Positions 7,971 to 17,655 of a stretch of DNA of 64,000 nucleotides are shown here, in pieces. Numbering within the stretch: the first letter of the stretch is position 1; each line of letters begins with the position of its first letter. Source of the stretch: Aeromonas dhakensis (GTDB taxonomy: Bacteria; Pseudomonadota; Gammaproteobacteria; Enterobacterales; Aeromonadaceae); the NCBI RefSeq assembly GCF_000820305.1, contig NZ_CDBH01000044.1:190301-254300 (forward strand). The letters are read 5' to 3'. A program made the translations under genes and the position numbers. The notes under the pieces were generated by a model, which ran no database searches, was not told where the DNA came from, and was given only the letters and a program-made list of their open reading frames with translations.

Positions 7971-8882
7971 TCAGCGATCCTTCGGATCGAGGGCGTCACG
8001 CAGACCATCCCCGAGGAAGTTGAAGCAAAACAGGGTCACCACCATGAAACCGGCGGGGAACAGGAGTTGCCAGATGGCCACTTCCATCGACTTGGAGCCT
8101 TCATCCAGCAGGGCACCCCAGCTGGTCATGGGCTCTTGTACGCCCAGCCCCAGGAAGCTCAGGAAGGATTCGAACATGATCATGCCTGGCACCAGCAGGG
8201 TGGCGTAGACCGCCACTATCCCCAGCACGTTCGGCACGATATGGCGGGTGATGATCTTCCACTTGGAGACGCCGCAGACATGGGCCGCCTCGATGAACTC
8301 CTTGCTCTTGAGACTCAGGGTCTGGCCGCGGACGATCCGCGCCATGTCGAGCCAGCTCACCGCACCAATGGCGATGAAGATGAGCGCCAGGTTGCGGCCG
8401 AAGAAGGTCACCAGCATGATCACGAAGAACATGAAGGGGAAGGCGTTGAGGATCTCAAGGACCCGCATCATCAGGCTGTCGACCCGACCGCCGATGAAAC
8501 CGGATGCCGCGCCATACAGGGTGCCGATGATGACGGCCACCATGGCCCCCATGATGCCGACCATCAGCGAGATGCGCCCGCCAAGCAGGGTGCGCACGAA
8601 CAGATCGCGCCCCAGGCTGTCGGTGCCGAACCAGTGGCCGGTCTCCATGTCAGGGCCGGTCTGCATGGCGCCCCAGTCAGGATCGTCAAAGGTGTACTGG
8701 GACAGATGGGGCCCCACTATTACCGCCAAGCCGATGATGGAGAGAATGATAAGGCTGGTGAGGGCCGCCTTGTTGCGCAGGAAACGGCGACGGGCATCCT
8801 TCCACAGGGAGCGTCCTTCCACCACTTCCACTTTCTGGGCGAACGCCTCGATGGCTTCGCGTTTTTCAGTTGTGACAACCAT
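7971..8882 (-). CDS. oppC: Oligopeptide ABC transporter, permease OppC
   Basis: 303 residues. A cytosolic N-terminal segment is followed by six membrane helices. The EAA loop that contacts the ATPases reads EAAHVCGVSKWKIITRHI in the second half. It ends in LGDGLRDALDPKDR, as in E. coli OppC, so the C-terminus is intact despite the long spacer to oppD. It forms the channel with OppB and lies 14 bases downstream of oppB. Confidence 0.95.
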   Translation of the reverse strand: MVVTTEKREAIEAFAQKVEVVEGRSLWKDARRRFLRNKAALTSLIILSIIGLAVIVGPHLSQYTFDDPDWGAMQTGPDMETGHWFGTDSLGRDLFVRTLLGGRISLMVGIMGAMVAVIIGTLYGAASGFIGGRVDSLMMRVLEILNAFPFMFFVIMLVTFFGRNLALIFIAIGAVSWLDMARIVRGQTLSLKSKEFIEAAHVCGVSKWKIITRHIVPNVLGIVAVYATLLVPGMIMFESFLSFLGLGVQEPMTSWGALLDEGSKSMEVAIWQLLFPAGFMVVTLFCFNFLGDGLRDALDPKDR

Positions 8883-8896
8883 GATGTACTCCCGGC

Positions 8897-9823
8897 TTAG
8901 TAACGGATCTTGGGATCGATAAAGGCATAGAGAATATCGACCACGGCGTTAAAGGTGATGGTGAGGGCACCGACCAGAATGGTCAGACCGAGCACCATGG
9001 AGTAATCACGGTTGAGGGCACCGTTGACGAACAGCTGGCCAATCCCCGGCAGGCCGAAGATGGTCTCGATCACCACGGAGCCGGTGATGATGCCGACGAA
9101 GGCCGGGCCCAGGTAGGAGACCACCGGCAGCATGGCCGGACGCAGCGCGTGTTTCAGGATGATGTGGCGCAGCGGCAGTCCCTTGGCGCGGGCGGTACGG
9201 ATGAAGTTGGAGTTCATGGTCTCGATCATGCTGCCCCGCATGATCCGCGAGATGGCGGAGATGTAATACATCATCATGCCGAACACCGGCAGCACCATGA
9301 ACTGCACGCCCCCCCCCTGCCAGCCACCGGCCGGGAACCAGCCCAGATGGATACTAAAGAACAGCACCAGCAGAGGCGCCAGCACAAAGCCCGGGATCAC
9401 CACCCCGGCCATGGCCGACGACATCAACAGGTAGTCGATGACAGTATTCTGTTTGAGGGCGGCAATGGTGCCGAAGGTGACCCCCAGCGTCACCGCAAAC
9501 AGAAAGGCGAAGGAGCCTATCTTGGCGGAAACCGGCAGTGCCTGGCTCACCAGATCATTGACGGTGAAGTCCTTGTACTTGAAGGAAGGACCGAGATCCC
9601 CCTGCACCAGGTTGCCCAGATAGGTGAGATATTGCACCCCGATCGGCTTGTCGAGGCCATATTTGGCTTCGATGTTAGCCATCACTTCGGGTGGCAGGGT
9701 GCGTTCGCTGCTGAAGGGGTTACCCGGCGCGAAACGCATCATGAAGAAGGAGACGGTGATCAAGACCAGCAGAGTCGGGATCGCTTCCAGTAGACGTTTA
9801 AAAATGAATTTCAACATAGACAA
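8897..9823 (-). CDS. oppB: Oligopeptide ABC transporter, permease OppB
   Basis: 308 residues, six membrane helices. The N-terminal segment MLKFIFKRLLEAIPTLLVLI is typical of dipeptide/oligopeptide permeases, and the EAA loop is RTARAKGLPLRHIILKHAL. It is separated from oppA by a 91-base gap holding a stem-loop. It builds the membrane channel together with OppC. Confidence 0.95.
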   Translation of the reverse strand: MSMLKFIFKRLLEAIPTLLVLITVSFFMMRFAPGNPFSSERTLPPEVMANIEAKYGLDKPIGVQYLTYLGNLVQGDLGPSFKYKDFTVNDLVSQALPVSAKIGSFAFLFAVTLGVTFGTIAALKQNTVIDYLLMSSAMAGVVIPGFVLAPLLVLFFSIHLGWFPAGGWQGGGVQFMVLPVFGMMMYYISAISRIMRGSMIETMNSNFIRTARAKGLPLRHIILKHALRPAMLPVVSYLGPAFVGIITGSVVIETIFGLPGIGQLFVNGALNRDYSMVLGLTILVGALTITFNAVVDILYAFIDPKIRY

Positions 9824-9860
9824 TTCCTGTCCTGTACTGCTTCCAAAGGGTCGCGGTTGT

Positions 9861-9887
9861 AATAAAGGCCCGCCGTCTGGCGGGCCC
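9861..9887 (-). terminator. Attenuating hairpin between oppA and oppB
   Basis: The stem GGCCCGCC/GGCGGGCC (9867-9874 with 9879-9886) has loop GTCT. On the minus strand it is followed by TTTATT. Such hairpins between the binding-protein gene and the permease genes are known to let oppA be expressed more strongly than oppBCDF. Confidence 0.75.
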
Positions 9888-9914
9888 TGCTTGTTATGCG
9901 ACTTGTAACGAAAA

Positions 9915-11534
9915 TCAGTGGGCGATGATGTACATGTCTTTGCTGTACAGGTTGTCCAGCGGGTTGGCCGGATAGCCGCCCACGTAGGGCTTGACCATAC
10001 GGGAAGTCACGTACTGATAGATGGGGGCGATCGGCATGTCCTTGGCCAGGATCTCTTCAGCCTGGACGTAGAGCTTGTTGCGCGCCTCGGCATCCACCTG
10101 GTTGCGCGACTCGTTCATCAACTTGTCGAACGCCAGGTTGGAGTATTTGCCGTCGTTGTTGCCGTGGGTGGTCTGCATCAGATCCAGCATGGAGGAGGCT
10201 TCGTTGTAGTCGGCGATCCAGCCGGCACGGCCCACGTCAAACTGACCCTGTTTCTTGGTCTCCAGATAGGTTTTCCACTCCTGGTTGACCAGGCTTACCT
10301 GCACGCCCAGCTTCTTCCACATGGAGGCCACGGCAACCGCCACCTTCTTGTGGTTGTCGTCGGTGTTGTAGAGCAGCTCGAACTTGAGCGGCTTGCCCGG
10401 GCCGAAACCGGCTTCGGTCAGCAGCTCTTTCGCCTTGGCATCGCGCTCTGCCTGGGTCAGCTTGGACCAGGCCGGCGCCACCGGCTTGAAGCCATCCACG
10501 AAATCAGGGACCAGGGTGTAGCCCGGAGTTTCCCCCTTGCCCATCACCTTGTCGGCGATCACGTTGCGGTCGATGGCATAGGAGAGCGCGGTACGCACCC
10601 GCACGTCATCAAACGGCTTCTTCTTGAAGTTGTACTGGTAGTAGTAGGTACCAACGTAGCCGCTCACCTTCACCTCGTTCGGCAGATCCTTCTTCATCTG
10701 CTTGAAACGCTCGATGGGCATGTTGTAGGTGAGATCCACTTCGCCAGCCAGGTAACGGTTCAGCTCGGCGTTGGTGGACTGGATCGGCAGATAGGTCACC
10801 TTGTTGATGACGGTCTTGGCGTCGTTCCAGTAGTTTTTGTTGCGCTCGACGTCGACGCGCTCGTTGACCACCCAATCCTTCAGCACATAGGCGCCGTTGG
10901 ATACCATGTTGCCGGGCTGGGTCCACTTGTCACCGAACTTCTCGATCACCTTCTTCGGCACCGGGTAGGTGGTGGTATGGGAGAGCATGCTGACAAAGTA
11001 AGGCACCGCCTTCTCCAGCTGCACCTCGAAGGTGTAGTCGTCCACCGCCTTCACGCCCAGCGTATCTGACGGCTTTTTGCCAGCAATGATGTCGGAGGCG
11101 TTGACGATGGTCGGGATCTCCAGATACCAGGAGTAGGGAGAGGCGGTTTTCGGATCGACGGCCCGTTTGAAGGCATATTCGAAGTCGTGGGCAGTGACCG
11201 GATCCCCGTTGGACCACTTGGCGTTTTTACGCAGGTGGAAGACGAAGTGTTTGTTGTCCTTGGTTTCCCAGGACTCGGCCATGGCGGGGAGCACTTCACC
11301 CTTGGGGCCGGAGGAGACGAGACCTTCGAACAGGTCACGCAGAATATTGGATTCAACCGTTCCTTCGGTTTTATGCGGGTCGAGAGTTGCGGGCTCGGAG
11401 CCGTTGCCTTTCACCAGCTGCTGAACCTCAGCCAGCTTGGTACCTGCGGGCACATCGGCGGCTTGTGCCGCGTTGACACCGCCAAACAGAGCTGCCACCA
11501 ATAGGGTATTAATCATTGTTTTTTTATGAGTCAT
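9915..11534 (-). CDS. oppA: Periplasmic oligopeptide-binding protein OppA
   Basis: 539 residues from ATG 11534, chosen because GGAG sits seven bases upstream and the N-terminus MTHKKTMINTLLVAALFGGV is a normal signal peptide with cleavage after AQA. In-frame upstream ATG codons exist but are poorly spaced. The mature protein is a family 5 solute-binding protein (GSEPATLDPHKTEGTVESN, later YAFKRAVDPKTASPYSWYL). It captures peptides in the periplasm and delivers them to OppBC. First gene of oppABCDF. Confidence 0.95.
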   Translation of the reverse strand: MTHKKTMINTLLVAALFGGVNAAQAADVPAGTKLAEVQQLVKGNGSEPATLDPHKTEGTVESNILRDLFEGLVSSGPKGEVLPAMAESWETKDNKHFVFHLRKNAKWSNGDPVTAHDFEYAFKRAVDPKTASPYSWYLEIPTIVNASDIIAGKKPSDTLGVKAVDDYTFEVQLEKAVPYFVSMLSHTTTYPVPKKVIEKFGDKWTQPGNMVSNGAYVLKDWVVNERVDVERNKNYWNDAKTVINKVTYLPIQSTNAELNRYLAGEVDLTYNMPIERFKQMKKDLPNEVKVSGYVGTYYYQYNFKKKPFDDVRVRTALSYAIDRNVIADKVMGKGETPGYTLVPDFVDGFKPVAPAWSKLTQAERDAKAKELLTEAGFGPGKPLKFELLYNTDDNHKKVAVAVASMWKKLGVQVSLVNQEWKTYLETKKQGQFDVGRAGWIADYNEASSMLDLMQTTHGNNDGKYSNLAFDKLMNESRNQVDAEARNKLYVQAEEILAKDMPIAPIYQYVTSRMVKPYVGGYPANPLDNLYSKDMYIIAH

Positions 11535-11657
11535 TTCCATACTCCACAAGAACATTCCATGCATTTTTCCATCAACGAGATAAGTACCCCGCTGCCAGCA
11601 TAATTCCCTGACATTTCTGATAATGCAATAGATATCGTCAGGCAGGACTGGACTTCA

Positions 11658-11682
11658 TGGTCAAAAAAGCAGCTTTTGACCA
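11658..11682 (-). repeat. Inverted repeat upstream of oppA
   Basis: TGGTCAAAA and TTTTGACCA (11658-11666 and 11674-11682) face each other across seven bases. It may be a hairpin in the oppA leader or an operator. I cannot say which. No strong promoter is evident in 11535-11768. Confidence 0.5.
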
Positions 11683-11768
11683 ATTATTCAGAATTTAAAT
11701 ATCCCGTGATGGACGTTTTTTATACAAACCCGCTCGATTCTAGGAAATGACCAACAAAAAAGAAACAA

Positions 11769-11793
11769 TAAAAAGCCGGTCACAAGGACCGGC
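11769..11793 (-). terminator. Terminator of ychE
   Basis: GCCGGTC (11775-11781) pairs with GACCGGC (11787-11793). On the minus strand a run of Ts follows. It sits 20 bases after the ychE stop. Confidence 0.9.
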
Positions 11794-11813
11794 TCCAACA
11801 AAACAGACCTGAA

Positions 11814-12449
11814 TCACATCAATCCGGGGAAGACCCCCTTGATCCCCGCCACCATGATCTCGATACCCAGCGACATCATGATGAGACCCATGATCCGGGT
11901 CACCACGTTGATGCCGGTGTTACCCATCACCTTGAACAGCAGGGGGGCGGCGCGGAATATCAGCCAGGAGCAGAAGGCAAACACCATCACCACCAGCGAC
12001 ATGCCCAGCATCTGGGACCAGGTGCTCTGGCTGGCGTATACGATGGAAGAGGAGATGGCACCGGGGCCCGCCATCAACGGCAGCGCCAGCGGCACCACAG
12101 CGACAGATTCCCGCGCGGCCAGTTCCCCTTTCTCCTGTTTGTTGTGCTTCACCTCCCCCAGCTTGCCCTGCAGCATGGACCAGGCGATCAGGGTGATGAG
12201 CGAGCCGCCGGCGATGCGAAAGGAGGCCAGCGAGATGCCGAACCCGTCCAGGATCAGTTGCCCCATGGACATGGAGACCAGCAGGATGATCATCACCGCA
12301 ATGTTGGCGGTGGTGTTGGTCTTCATCCGCTCTTCCGGCGTCTGATGGCTGGTCAGGCTGACGAACACCGGCAGCAAACCGAGCGGGTTGATGATCGCAA
12401 ACAAACCGATGAAAAACTTCAGATATAAAGAGACGTCAATCGCTGCCAT
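11814..12449 (-). CDS. ychE: MarC-family integral membrane protein (YchE type)
   Basis: 211 residues, about six membrane segments. It matches E. coli YchE along its length: FRIAGG near the middle, HNKQEKGE...ESVAVVPLALPLMAGPGAISS, and a C-terminus TGINVVTRIMGLIMMSLGIE. The family is called NAAT (neutral amino acid transporter), but the function of YchE is not established. ATG 12449 is preferred over two upstream in-frame ATGs by length against YchE. In E. coli ychE lies between adhE and opp, and the same order is kept here apart from one extra gene. Confidence 0.88.
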   Translation of the reverse strand: MAAIDVSLYLKFFIGLFAIINPLGLLPVFVSLTSHQTPEERMKTNTTANIAVMIILLVSMSMGQLILDGFGISLASFRIAGGSLITLIAWSMLQGKLGEVKHNKQEKGELAARESVAVVPLALPLMAGPGAISSSIVYASQSTWSQMLGMSLVVMVFAFCSWLIFRAAPLLFKVMGNTGINVVTRIMGLIMMSLGIEIMVAGIKGVFPGLM

Positions 12450-12718
12450 AGGCGCCATCCAGAAGTAGTACGAGGCCCTGTGGGCCACCCCGATAAACCG
12501 AGCGTAAATTTACATCATGCCCGAAACCTTCACCAATCAAATAATCTCACCCTTTCCGTGGCTTTTCAGTTAGTTCCTCTAATGCATCGACAAAATTCGA
12601 CAGATTGAGTTGTTAATAAAGATTGTCGCGATTTAACACTCTGATAAAATCGCTTCGAGTTTTATCCGGCCATGGAGTTTGGCCGCAACATTTCATCTCA
12701 GCAAACAAGGATTTCGTG

Positions 12719-13351
12719 ATGATTGATACGGACATCAAGTTGCAGTGGCACCTGGATACACTGCCCGCAGGCACCCTGACCCCATTGCAGGGCTTCTTCG
12801 GGCGACTGCCGGTTGATCCCTACATTCAGGGTAGCTTTCGCCAGCGCCGCTACGGCCGGGTAGAGAAGGAGGGCTCCCGCTTTCAGCCTCTCGACAACGG
12901 CGTCTTCTTTCAGGCGGCCGCCATCAACAAGTTTCTGGGGGATGTGCCCAGAACCTATGCCGAGCTGGAGCCTGCCTTCGTCACTCACCCCTCCTTTATA
13001 CAGCTGCTGAAACTGTTCGCCCGCCACACCCGGCTGGAAGACGGTCAGGCCATCGGCATTCACCAGATGCGCATCGTCACCGGTGAAGGAGAGAGCGTCC
13101 CCCCCGCGCCGGAGGGGGTGCACCAGGATGGCTTTGACTTCATCGGGGTCTTCTTCTGTGGCAGTGAAGGGGTCAGCGGCGGCGCCTTGCAGCTCTATCA
13201 TGGATTAAAAGAACAACCATTTTTCCAACAACAATTAAACGTCGGTGAGTATCTGATCCTGGATGATCGCCGTTTCTATCACAATGCCGCCCCCATTCTG
13301 CCCCTGGGCACGGACCGGGGACATTGGGATGTGATCGTGCTAACTGCTTGA
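12719..13351 (+). CDS. 2-oxoglutarate/Fe(II) dioxygenase family protein
   Basis: 210 residues. It matches the 2OG-Fe dioxygenase family (PF10014 type, the group that includes the isoleucine 4-hydroxylase IDO). The iron triad is visible as H135-x-D137 in EGVHQDGFDF and H188 in RRFYHNAAP. R200 in GTDRGHWDV is a candidate 2-oxoglutarate ligand. Some relatives hydroxylate free amino acids, but the substrate here is unknown. The ATG follows AAGG with eight-base spacing. The gene lies alone between divergent ychE and downstream adhE, which is not its position in E. coli, where these two genes adjoin. Confidence 0.85.
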   Translation: MIDTDIKLQWHLDTLPAGTLTPLQGFFGRLPVDPYIQGSFRQRRYGRVEKEGSRFQPLDNGVFFQAAAINKFLGDVPRTYAELEPAFVTHPSFIQLLKLFARHTRLEDGQAIGIHQMRIVTGEGESVPPAPEGVHQDGFDFIGVFFCGSEGVSGGALQLYHGLKEQPFFQQQLNVGEYLILDDRRFYHNAAPILPLGTDRGHWDVIVLTA

Positions 13352-13472
13352 AAAATGGCGCGTGAGCCCCTGTTCACGCACCATTCATCCCGCCTCTGGC
13401 TCACTAAACAACTGCGCAACATCTGGCAAACATGTATTGTGAAACAAAATTTCTTTTGTTCTTTTGTTACAC

Positions 13473-13515
13473 ATGATCCAGATCAAGTTTTTCTGAGTCA
13501 GCCCCGCTCTATAAT
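13473..13515 (+). promoter_or_regulatory. FNR-activated promoter of adhE
   Basis: ATGATCCAGATCAA (13473-13486) matches the FNR site TTGATNNNNATCAA at nine of ten positions. A perfect TATAAT is at 13510-13515. The predicted start of transcription near 13521-13522 puts the FNR centre at about -42, the class II activating position. No -35 box is needed in such promoters. This fits anaerobic expression of AdhE. Confidence 0.78.
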
Positions 13516-13521
13516 CGACTC

Positions 13522-13646
13522 AGAAAGCGATTTAGTAAGGCATGTAAATACCCCGTTGTGGTGATTCTGTTCTTGACAGGGCATCTATAATTGCCGGGCA
13601 TTGCCAAGGTCTTACTAAACAGTTTTCAAATCATCAGGAGATAAAC
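13522..13646 (+). other. adhE 5' untranslated leader with bracketing inverted repeat
   Basis: About 125 bases of leader. TTTAGTAAG (13531-13539) is exactly complementary to CTTACTAAA (13611-13619), so the leader RNA can close into a large domain just upstream of the SD AGGAG (13636-13640). A second TATAAT at 13586-13591 has no acceptable -35 box. From memory, translation of E. coli adhE needs RNase III processing of its leader, so structure here is plausible. No gene is supported in 13352-13646. Confidence 0.5.
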
Positions 13647-16310
13647 ATGGCAGTAACCAATTTGGCTGAACTGGATGCACTGGTTGCCCGCGTCAAAGAA
13701 GCGCAGCGTGAATTCGCCAGCTTCTCGCAAGAGCAGGTAGACAAGATCTTCCGTGCCGCCGCCCTGGCCGCCAACAACGCCCGTATCCCCCTGGCCCAGA
13801 TGGCCGTGGAAGAGTCCGGTATGGGCATCATCGAAGACAAGGTTATCAAGAACCACTTCGCCTCCGAATACATCTACAACAAGTACAAAGAAGAGAAGAC
13901 CTGCGGCATCCTCAGCGAAGATGACGAGATGGGTACCATCACCATCGCCGAGCCGGTAGGCATCATCTGCGGTATCGTACCGACCACCAACCCGACCTCC
14001 ACCGCGATCTTCAAGTCTCTGATCTCTCTGAAGACCCGCAACGCCATCATCTTCTCCCCGCACCCCCGTGCCAAGAACTCCACCAATACCGCAGCCAAGC
14101 TGGTACTGGATGCAGCCATTGCCGCCGGTGCCCCGAAAGACATCATCGGCTGGATTGACCAACCCTCTGTTGAGCTCTCCAACGCCCTGATGAAGCACAA
14201 CGACATCAACCTGATCCTGGCCACCGGTGGCCCGGGCATGGTGAAGGCCGCCTACTCCTCCGGAAAACCCGCCATCGGCGTAGGTGCCGGTAACGTACCG
14301 GTCGTCATCGACGAAACCGCCGATGTGAAGCGTGCCGTCGCCTCCATCCTGATGTCCAAGACCTTCGACAACGGCGTGGTCTGTGCCTCCGAGCAAGCCG
14401 CCATCGTGGTCGACTCCGTCTACGACCAGGTGAAAGAGCGTTTCGCCACCCACAATGGTTATGTGCTGTCCAAGGAAGAAGCCGACAAGGTCCGCAAGGT
14501 CATCCTGATCAACGGCGCCATGAACGCCAACATCGTGGGTCAGCCTGCGGTCAAGATCGCTGAAATGTCTGGCGTCACCGTGCCTGCCAACACCAAGATC
14601 CTGATCGGTGAAGGCGTGAAGATCTGTGAAGAGGAAGAGTTCGCTCACGAGAAGCTCTCCCCGACCCTAGGTCTGTTCCGTGCCAAGAACTTCGAAGAAG
14701 CCGTCGAGATGGCCTGCGACATGGTCAACCTGGGTGGTATCGGCCACACCTCCGGTCTCTATACCGACCAGGATCGCAACGCCGACCGCATCAAGTATTT
14801 CGGCGACAAGATGAAGACTGCCCGTATTCTGATCAACACCCCGACTACCCAGGGTGGTATCGGTGACCTGTACAACTTCGCGATGGCACCGTCTCTGACG
14901 CTGGGCTGCGGCTCCTGGGGTGGCAACTCCATCTCCGAAAACGTGGGTCCCAAGCACCTGATCAACAAGAAGACAGTCGCAAAACGGGCAGAAAACATGC
15001 TGTGGCACAAACTTCCGAAATCCATCTACTTCCGTCGTGGCTCCCTGCCGATCGCCCTGGGCGACCTGGAAGGTAAGAAACGCGCCATGATCGTGACCGA
15101 CCGCTTCCTGTTCAACAACGGCTACGCCGACGAAGTGGTTCGTCTGCTCAAGGGCCTGAAGATGGAAGTGGAAGTATTCTACGAAGTCGAAGCCGACCCG
15201 ACCCTGTCCGTAGTGCGCAAGGGTGCCGAAATGGCCAACTCCTTCAAGCCGGACGTGATCGTCGCCCTGGGCGGTGGTTCACCGATGGATGCGGCCAAGA
15301 TCATGTGGGTGATGTACGAGCACCCGAACACCGCGTTCGAAGATCTGGCCATGCGCTTCATGGACATCCGCAAGCGTATCTACAAGTTCCCGAAAATGGG
15401 CGTGAAGGCCGAACTGGTCTGCATCACCACCACGTCCGGTACAGGTTCTGAAGTGACCCCGTTTGCGGTCGTGACCGACGACGCCACCGGCGTGAAATAC
15501 CCGCTGGCCGACTACGAGCTGACCCCGAACATGGCCATCGTCGACGCCAACCTGGTGATGGGCATGCCCAAGTCCCTGTGCGCCTTCGGTGGTATCGATG
15601 CCGTGACCCACGCCATGGAAGCCTATGTTTCCGTGCTGGCCAACGAGTACTCCGACGGTCAGGCACTGCAAGCCCTGAAACTGCTGAAGGACTACCTGCC
15701 CTCCAGCTACCTGAACGGTGCCAACGACCCGATCGCTCGTGAGAAGGTACACAACGCGGCCACCATCGCCGGTATCGCGTTCGCCAACGCCTTCCTGGGT
15801 GTGTGCCACTCCATGGCCCACAAGCTGGGTGCCGAGTTCCACATCCCGCACGGCCTGGCCAACGCCCTGCTGATCAGCAACGTCATCCGCTACAACGCGA
15901 ACGACAACCCGACCAAGCAGACCGCGTTCTCCCAGTACGACCGTCCGCAGGCTCGTCGTCGCTACGCCGAAGTGGCCGACCACCTGGGTCTGACTGCCGC
16001 CGGTGACCGTACCGCCGCCAAGATCGAGAAGCTGCTGGTATGGCTGGACGAGCTGAAGGCAACCCTGGGTATCCCAGCCTCCATCCGTGAAGCTGGCGTC
16101 GCCGAGGCCGACTTCCTGGCCAAGGTTGACCAGCTGGCCGTGGAAGCCTTCGATGACCAGTGCACCGGCGCCAACCCGCGCTACCCGCTGATCAGCGAGC
16201 TGAAAGCCATCCTGCTGGACACCTACTACGGCCGTCCGTTCACCGAGGAGGCCCAGGCTGCCGCCAAGGTTGATGCCAAAGTAGAAGGCAAGAAGAAGTC
16301 CAAAGCCTGA
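13647..16310 (+). CDS. adhE: Bifunctional acetaldehyde-CoA/alcohol dehydrogenase AdhE
   Basis: 887 residues. The N-terminal half is a CoA-acylating aldehyde dehydrogenase with catalytic C246 in [11 protein letters not shown]. The C-terminal half is an iron-dependent alcohol dehydrogenase with [10 protein letters not shown] and the metal-binding [11 protein letters not shown]...[10 protein letters not shown]. Together they reduce acetyl-CoA to ethanol and reoxidise two NADH in fermentation. The protein assembles into spirosome filaments. It is nearly identical to E. coli AdhE except for a Lys/Ala-rich tail. SD AGGAG is well placed, and a long leader with an FNR promoter lies upstream. Confidence 0.98.
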   Translation: MAVTNLAELDALVARVKEAQREFASFSQEQVDKIFRAAALAANNARIPLAQMAVEESGMGIIEDKVIKNHFASEYIYNKYKEEKTCGILSEDDEMGTITIAEPVGIICGIVPTTNPTSTAIFKSLISLKTRNAIIFSPHPRAKNSTNTAAKLVLDAAIAAGAPKDIIGWIDQPSVELSNALMKHNDINLILATGGPGMVKAAYSSGKPAIGVGAGNVPVVIDETADVKRAVASILMSKTFDNGVVCASEQAAIVVDSVYDQVKERFATHNGYVLSKEEADKVRKVILINGAMNANIVGQPAVKIAEMSGVTVPANTKILIGEGVKICEEEEFAHEKLSPTLGLFRAKNFEEAVEMACDMVNLGGIGHTSGLYTDQDRNADRIKYFGDKMKTARILINTPTTQGGIGDLYNFAMAPSLTLGCGSWGGNSISENVGPKHLINKKTVAKRAENMLWHKLPKSIYFRRGSLPIALGDLEGKKRAMIVTDRFLFNNGYADEVVRLLKGLKMEVEVFYEVEADPTLSVVRKGAEMANSFKPDVIVALGGGSPMDAAKIMWVMYEHPNTAFEDLAMRFMDIRKRIYKFPKMGVKAELVCITTTSGTGSEVTPFAVVTDDATGVKYPLADYELTPNMAIVDANLVMGMPKSLCAFGGIDAVTHAMEAYVSVLANEYSDGQALQALKLLKDYLPSSYLNGANDPIAREKVHNAATIAGIAFANAFLGVCHSMAHKLGAEFHIPHGLANALLISNVIRYNANDNPTKQTAFSQYDRPQARRRYAEVADHLGLTAAGDRTAAKIEKLLVWLDELKATLGIPASIREAGVAEADFLAKVDQLAVEAFDDQCTGANPRYPLISELKAILLDTYYGRPFTEEAQAAAKVDAKVEGKKKSKA

Positions 16311-16330
16311 TAAGCTGAGCCGACTCGAGA

Positions 16331-16358
16331 GCCCGCGCACATGCGCGGGCTTTTTTGT
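16331..16358 (+). terminator. Terminator of adhE
   Basis: GCCCGCGC-ACAT-GCGCGGGC followed by TTTTTTG, 20 bases after the stop codon. Confidence 0.92.
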
Positions 16359-16419
16359 TTGTCTATCTGCTTAATTTTGCTAGCTTGTTCATAGGCATTC
16401 ATGAAATGCGAGCGAGCGT

Positions 16420-17655
16420 ATGGCGCTGATACAGGCATCCATAGAACAGTTGCGGGTCGGTCACTATATCCATCTTCCCACGGGATGGACCAATCACCCT
16501 TTTATGTTCAATGCCTTCAAGATCAAGGATCAACAGCAACTCGACATCATCCGCCACCTTGACCTCAATCTGCTGATGGTCGACCCCGACAAGAGCGACC
16601 TCCCTCTCGAGCCCCTGTTGCGTGGCGATATTCCGAGCCCAGGCCCCGATCTCTCCGTTGTCGAAGAGCCGGAGGATAGCGGCCCTCCCCCGTTTGACGA
16701 AAAGGCATTTCGCCGTTCCCTGCGCGCCGCCGACAAGGCCTTCGGCCAGTCCATGTCCGAGCTGCGCGATGCCTTGGGCGCCCTCAACCTCAAGCCGGAC
16801 GAAGGGCTCGCCAACACGGCGCAGATAGTGCGCAACGCCGCCGCCCGCATCAGCGCCCACGAGGGCCCCCTCGGGCTGCACCTCATTCGCAGCCCCCATA
16901 CCGACATCCTGCTGCAGCACAGCCTGAACGTGGCCTTCATCGCCATGTTGATGGCACGGGAGCTGGGCATGACTCCCATCGAGATCGAGGAGACCGGGCT
17001 GGCCGGGTTGGTGCACGACATTGGCGAGCTGAAGATCCCGACCCAGATCACCCAGAAGCGGGGGGAACTCAACAAGTCGGAGCAGAACTTCCTCAAGATG
17101 CACCCCCAGTACGGACTGGAGATGCTGACCCAGTTGCAGGCCTTCGAGCCCAAGATCCGTCAGGTGGCCCACCTGCATCACGAGCGGCTCGACGGCAGTG
17201 GCTTTCCCCTTGGCATCAAGGGGGGGGAGATCCCGCCGCTGGCACGGATCATCGGGTTGGTGGATTACTATGACGAGCTGCTGCACCCGCGCAACAGCGC
17301 GACACCGGCGGCGCCGAGCCAGGCCATCAGCCAGCTCTACAAGCTGTCACAAAAGAAATTCGACCAGGATCTGGTCAAGCTGCTGATCAAGGTACTGGGG
17401 GTCTATCCGCCGGGCTCGCTGGTGCAGCTCTCCGACGACTCGGTGGCCCTGGTGCTCTCCACCGAACCCACCATGCCCCTCAAGCCCAAGGTGTTGCCCT
17501 ACATCAAGGCACAACGACCGGAAGGGGTGGCCATGGTCGACCTGCGGGAGGATGAGCGCACCATCAAATCCTTTCTCAAGCAGGAAGATCTGGACGAAGG
17601 GCAGCGGCTGTTTTTCAACCTGACCCGACGCTTCTGTTACTATTTTGCATTCTGA
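16420..17655 (+). CDS. HD-GYP domain protein (predicted cyclic di-GMP phosphodiesterase)
   Basis: 411 residues, no membrane segment. An N-terminal DUF3391-like region (residues 1-75) is followed by an acidic linker and an HD-GYP domain: H167 in LQHS, H199-D200 in GLVHDIGE, and HHE at 253-255 followed by DGSGFP at 258-263. The name-giving GYP triplet reads GFP, a conservative change. Metal ligands are kept, so hydrolysis of cyclic di-GMP is likely. The role may be in the motility/biofilm switch. It stands alone after adhE. Confidence 0.88.
   Translation: MALIQASIEQLRVGHYIHLPTGWTNHPFMFNAFKIKDQQQLDIIRHLDLNLLMVDPDKSDLPLEPLLRGDIPSPGPDLSVVEEPEDSGPPPFDEKAFRRSLRAADKAFGQSMSELRDALGALNLKPDEGLANTAQIVRNAAARISAHEGPLGLHLIRSPHTDILLQHSLNVAFIAMLMARELGMTPIEIEETGLAGLVHDIGELKIPTQITQKRGELNKSEQNFLKMHPQYGLEMLTQLQAFEPKIRQVAHLHHERLDGSGFPLGIKGGEIPPLARIIGLVDYYDELLHPRNSATPAAPSQAISQLYKLSQKKFDQDLVKLLIKVLGVYPPGSLVQLSDDSVALVLSTEPTMPLKPKVLPYIKAQRPEGVAMVDLREDERTIKSFLKQEDLDEGQRLFFNLTRRFCYYFAF

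Noticed and set aside
13355..13564. A 69-codon frame just after the dioxygenase gene
   Set aside because: It runs through the FNR site and TATAAT of the adhE promoter, has no SD and shows no protein-like composition.
13573..13591. TTGACA followed by TATAAT in the adhE leader
   Set aside because: Only seven bases separate the two boxes, so they cannot work together as a sigma-70 promoter.
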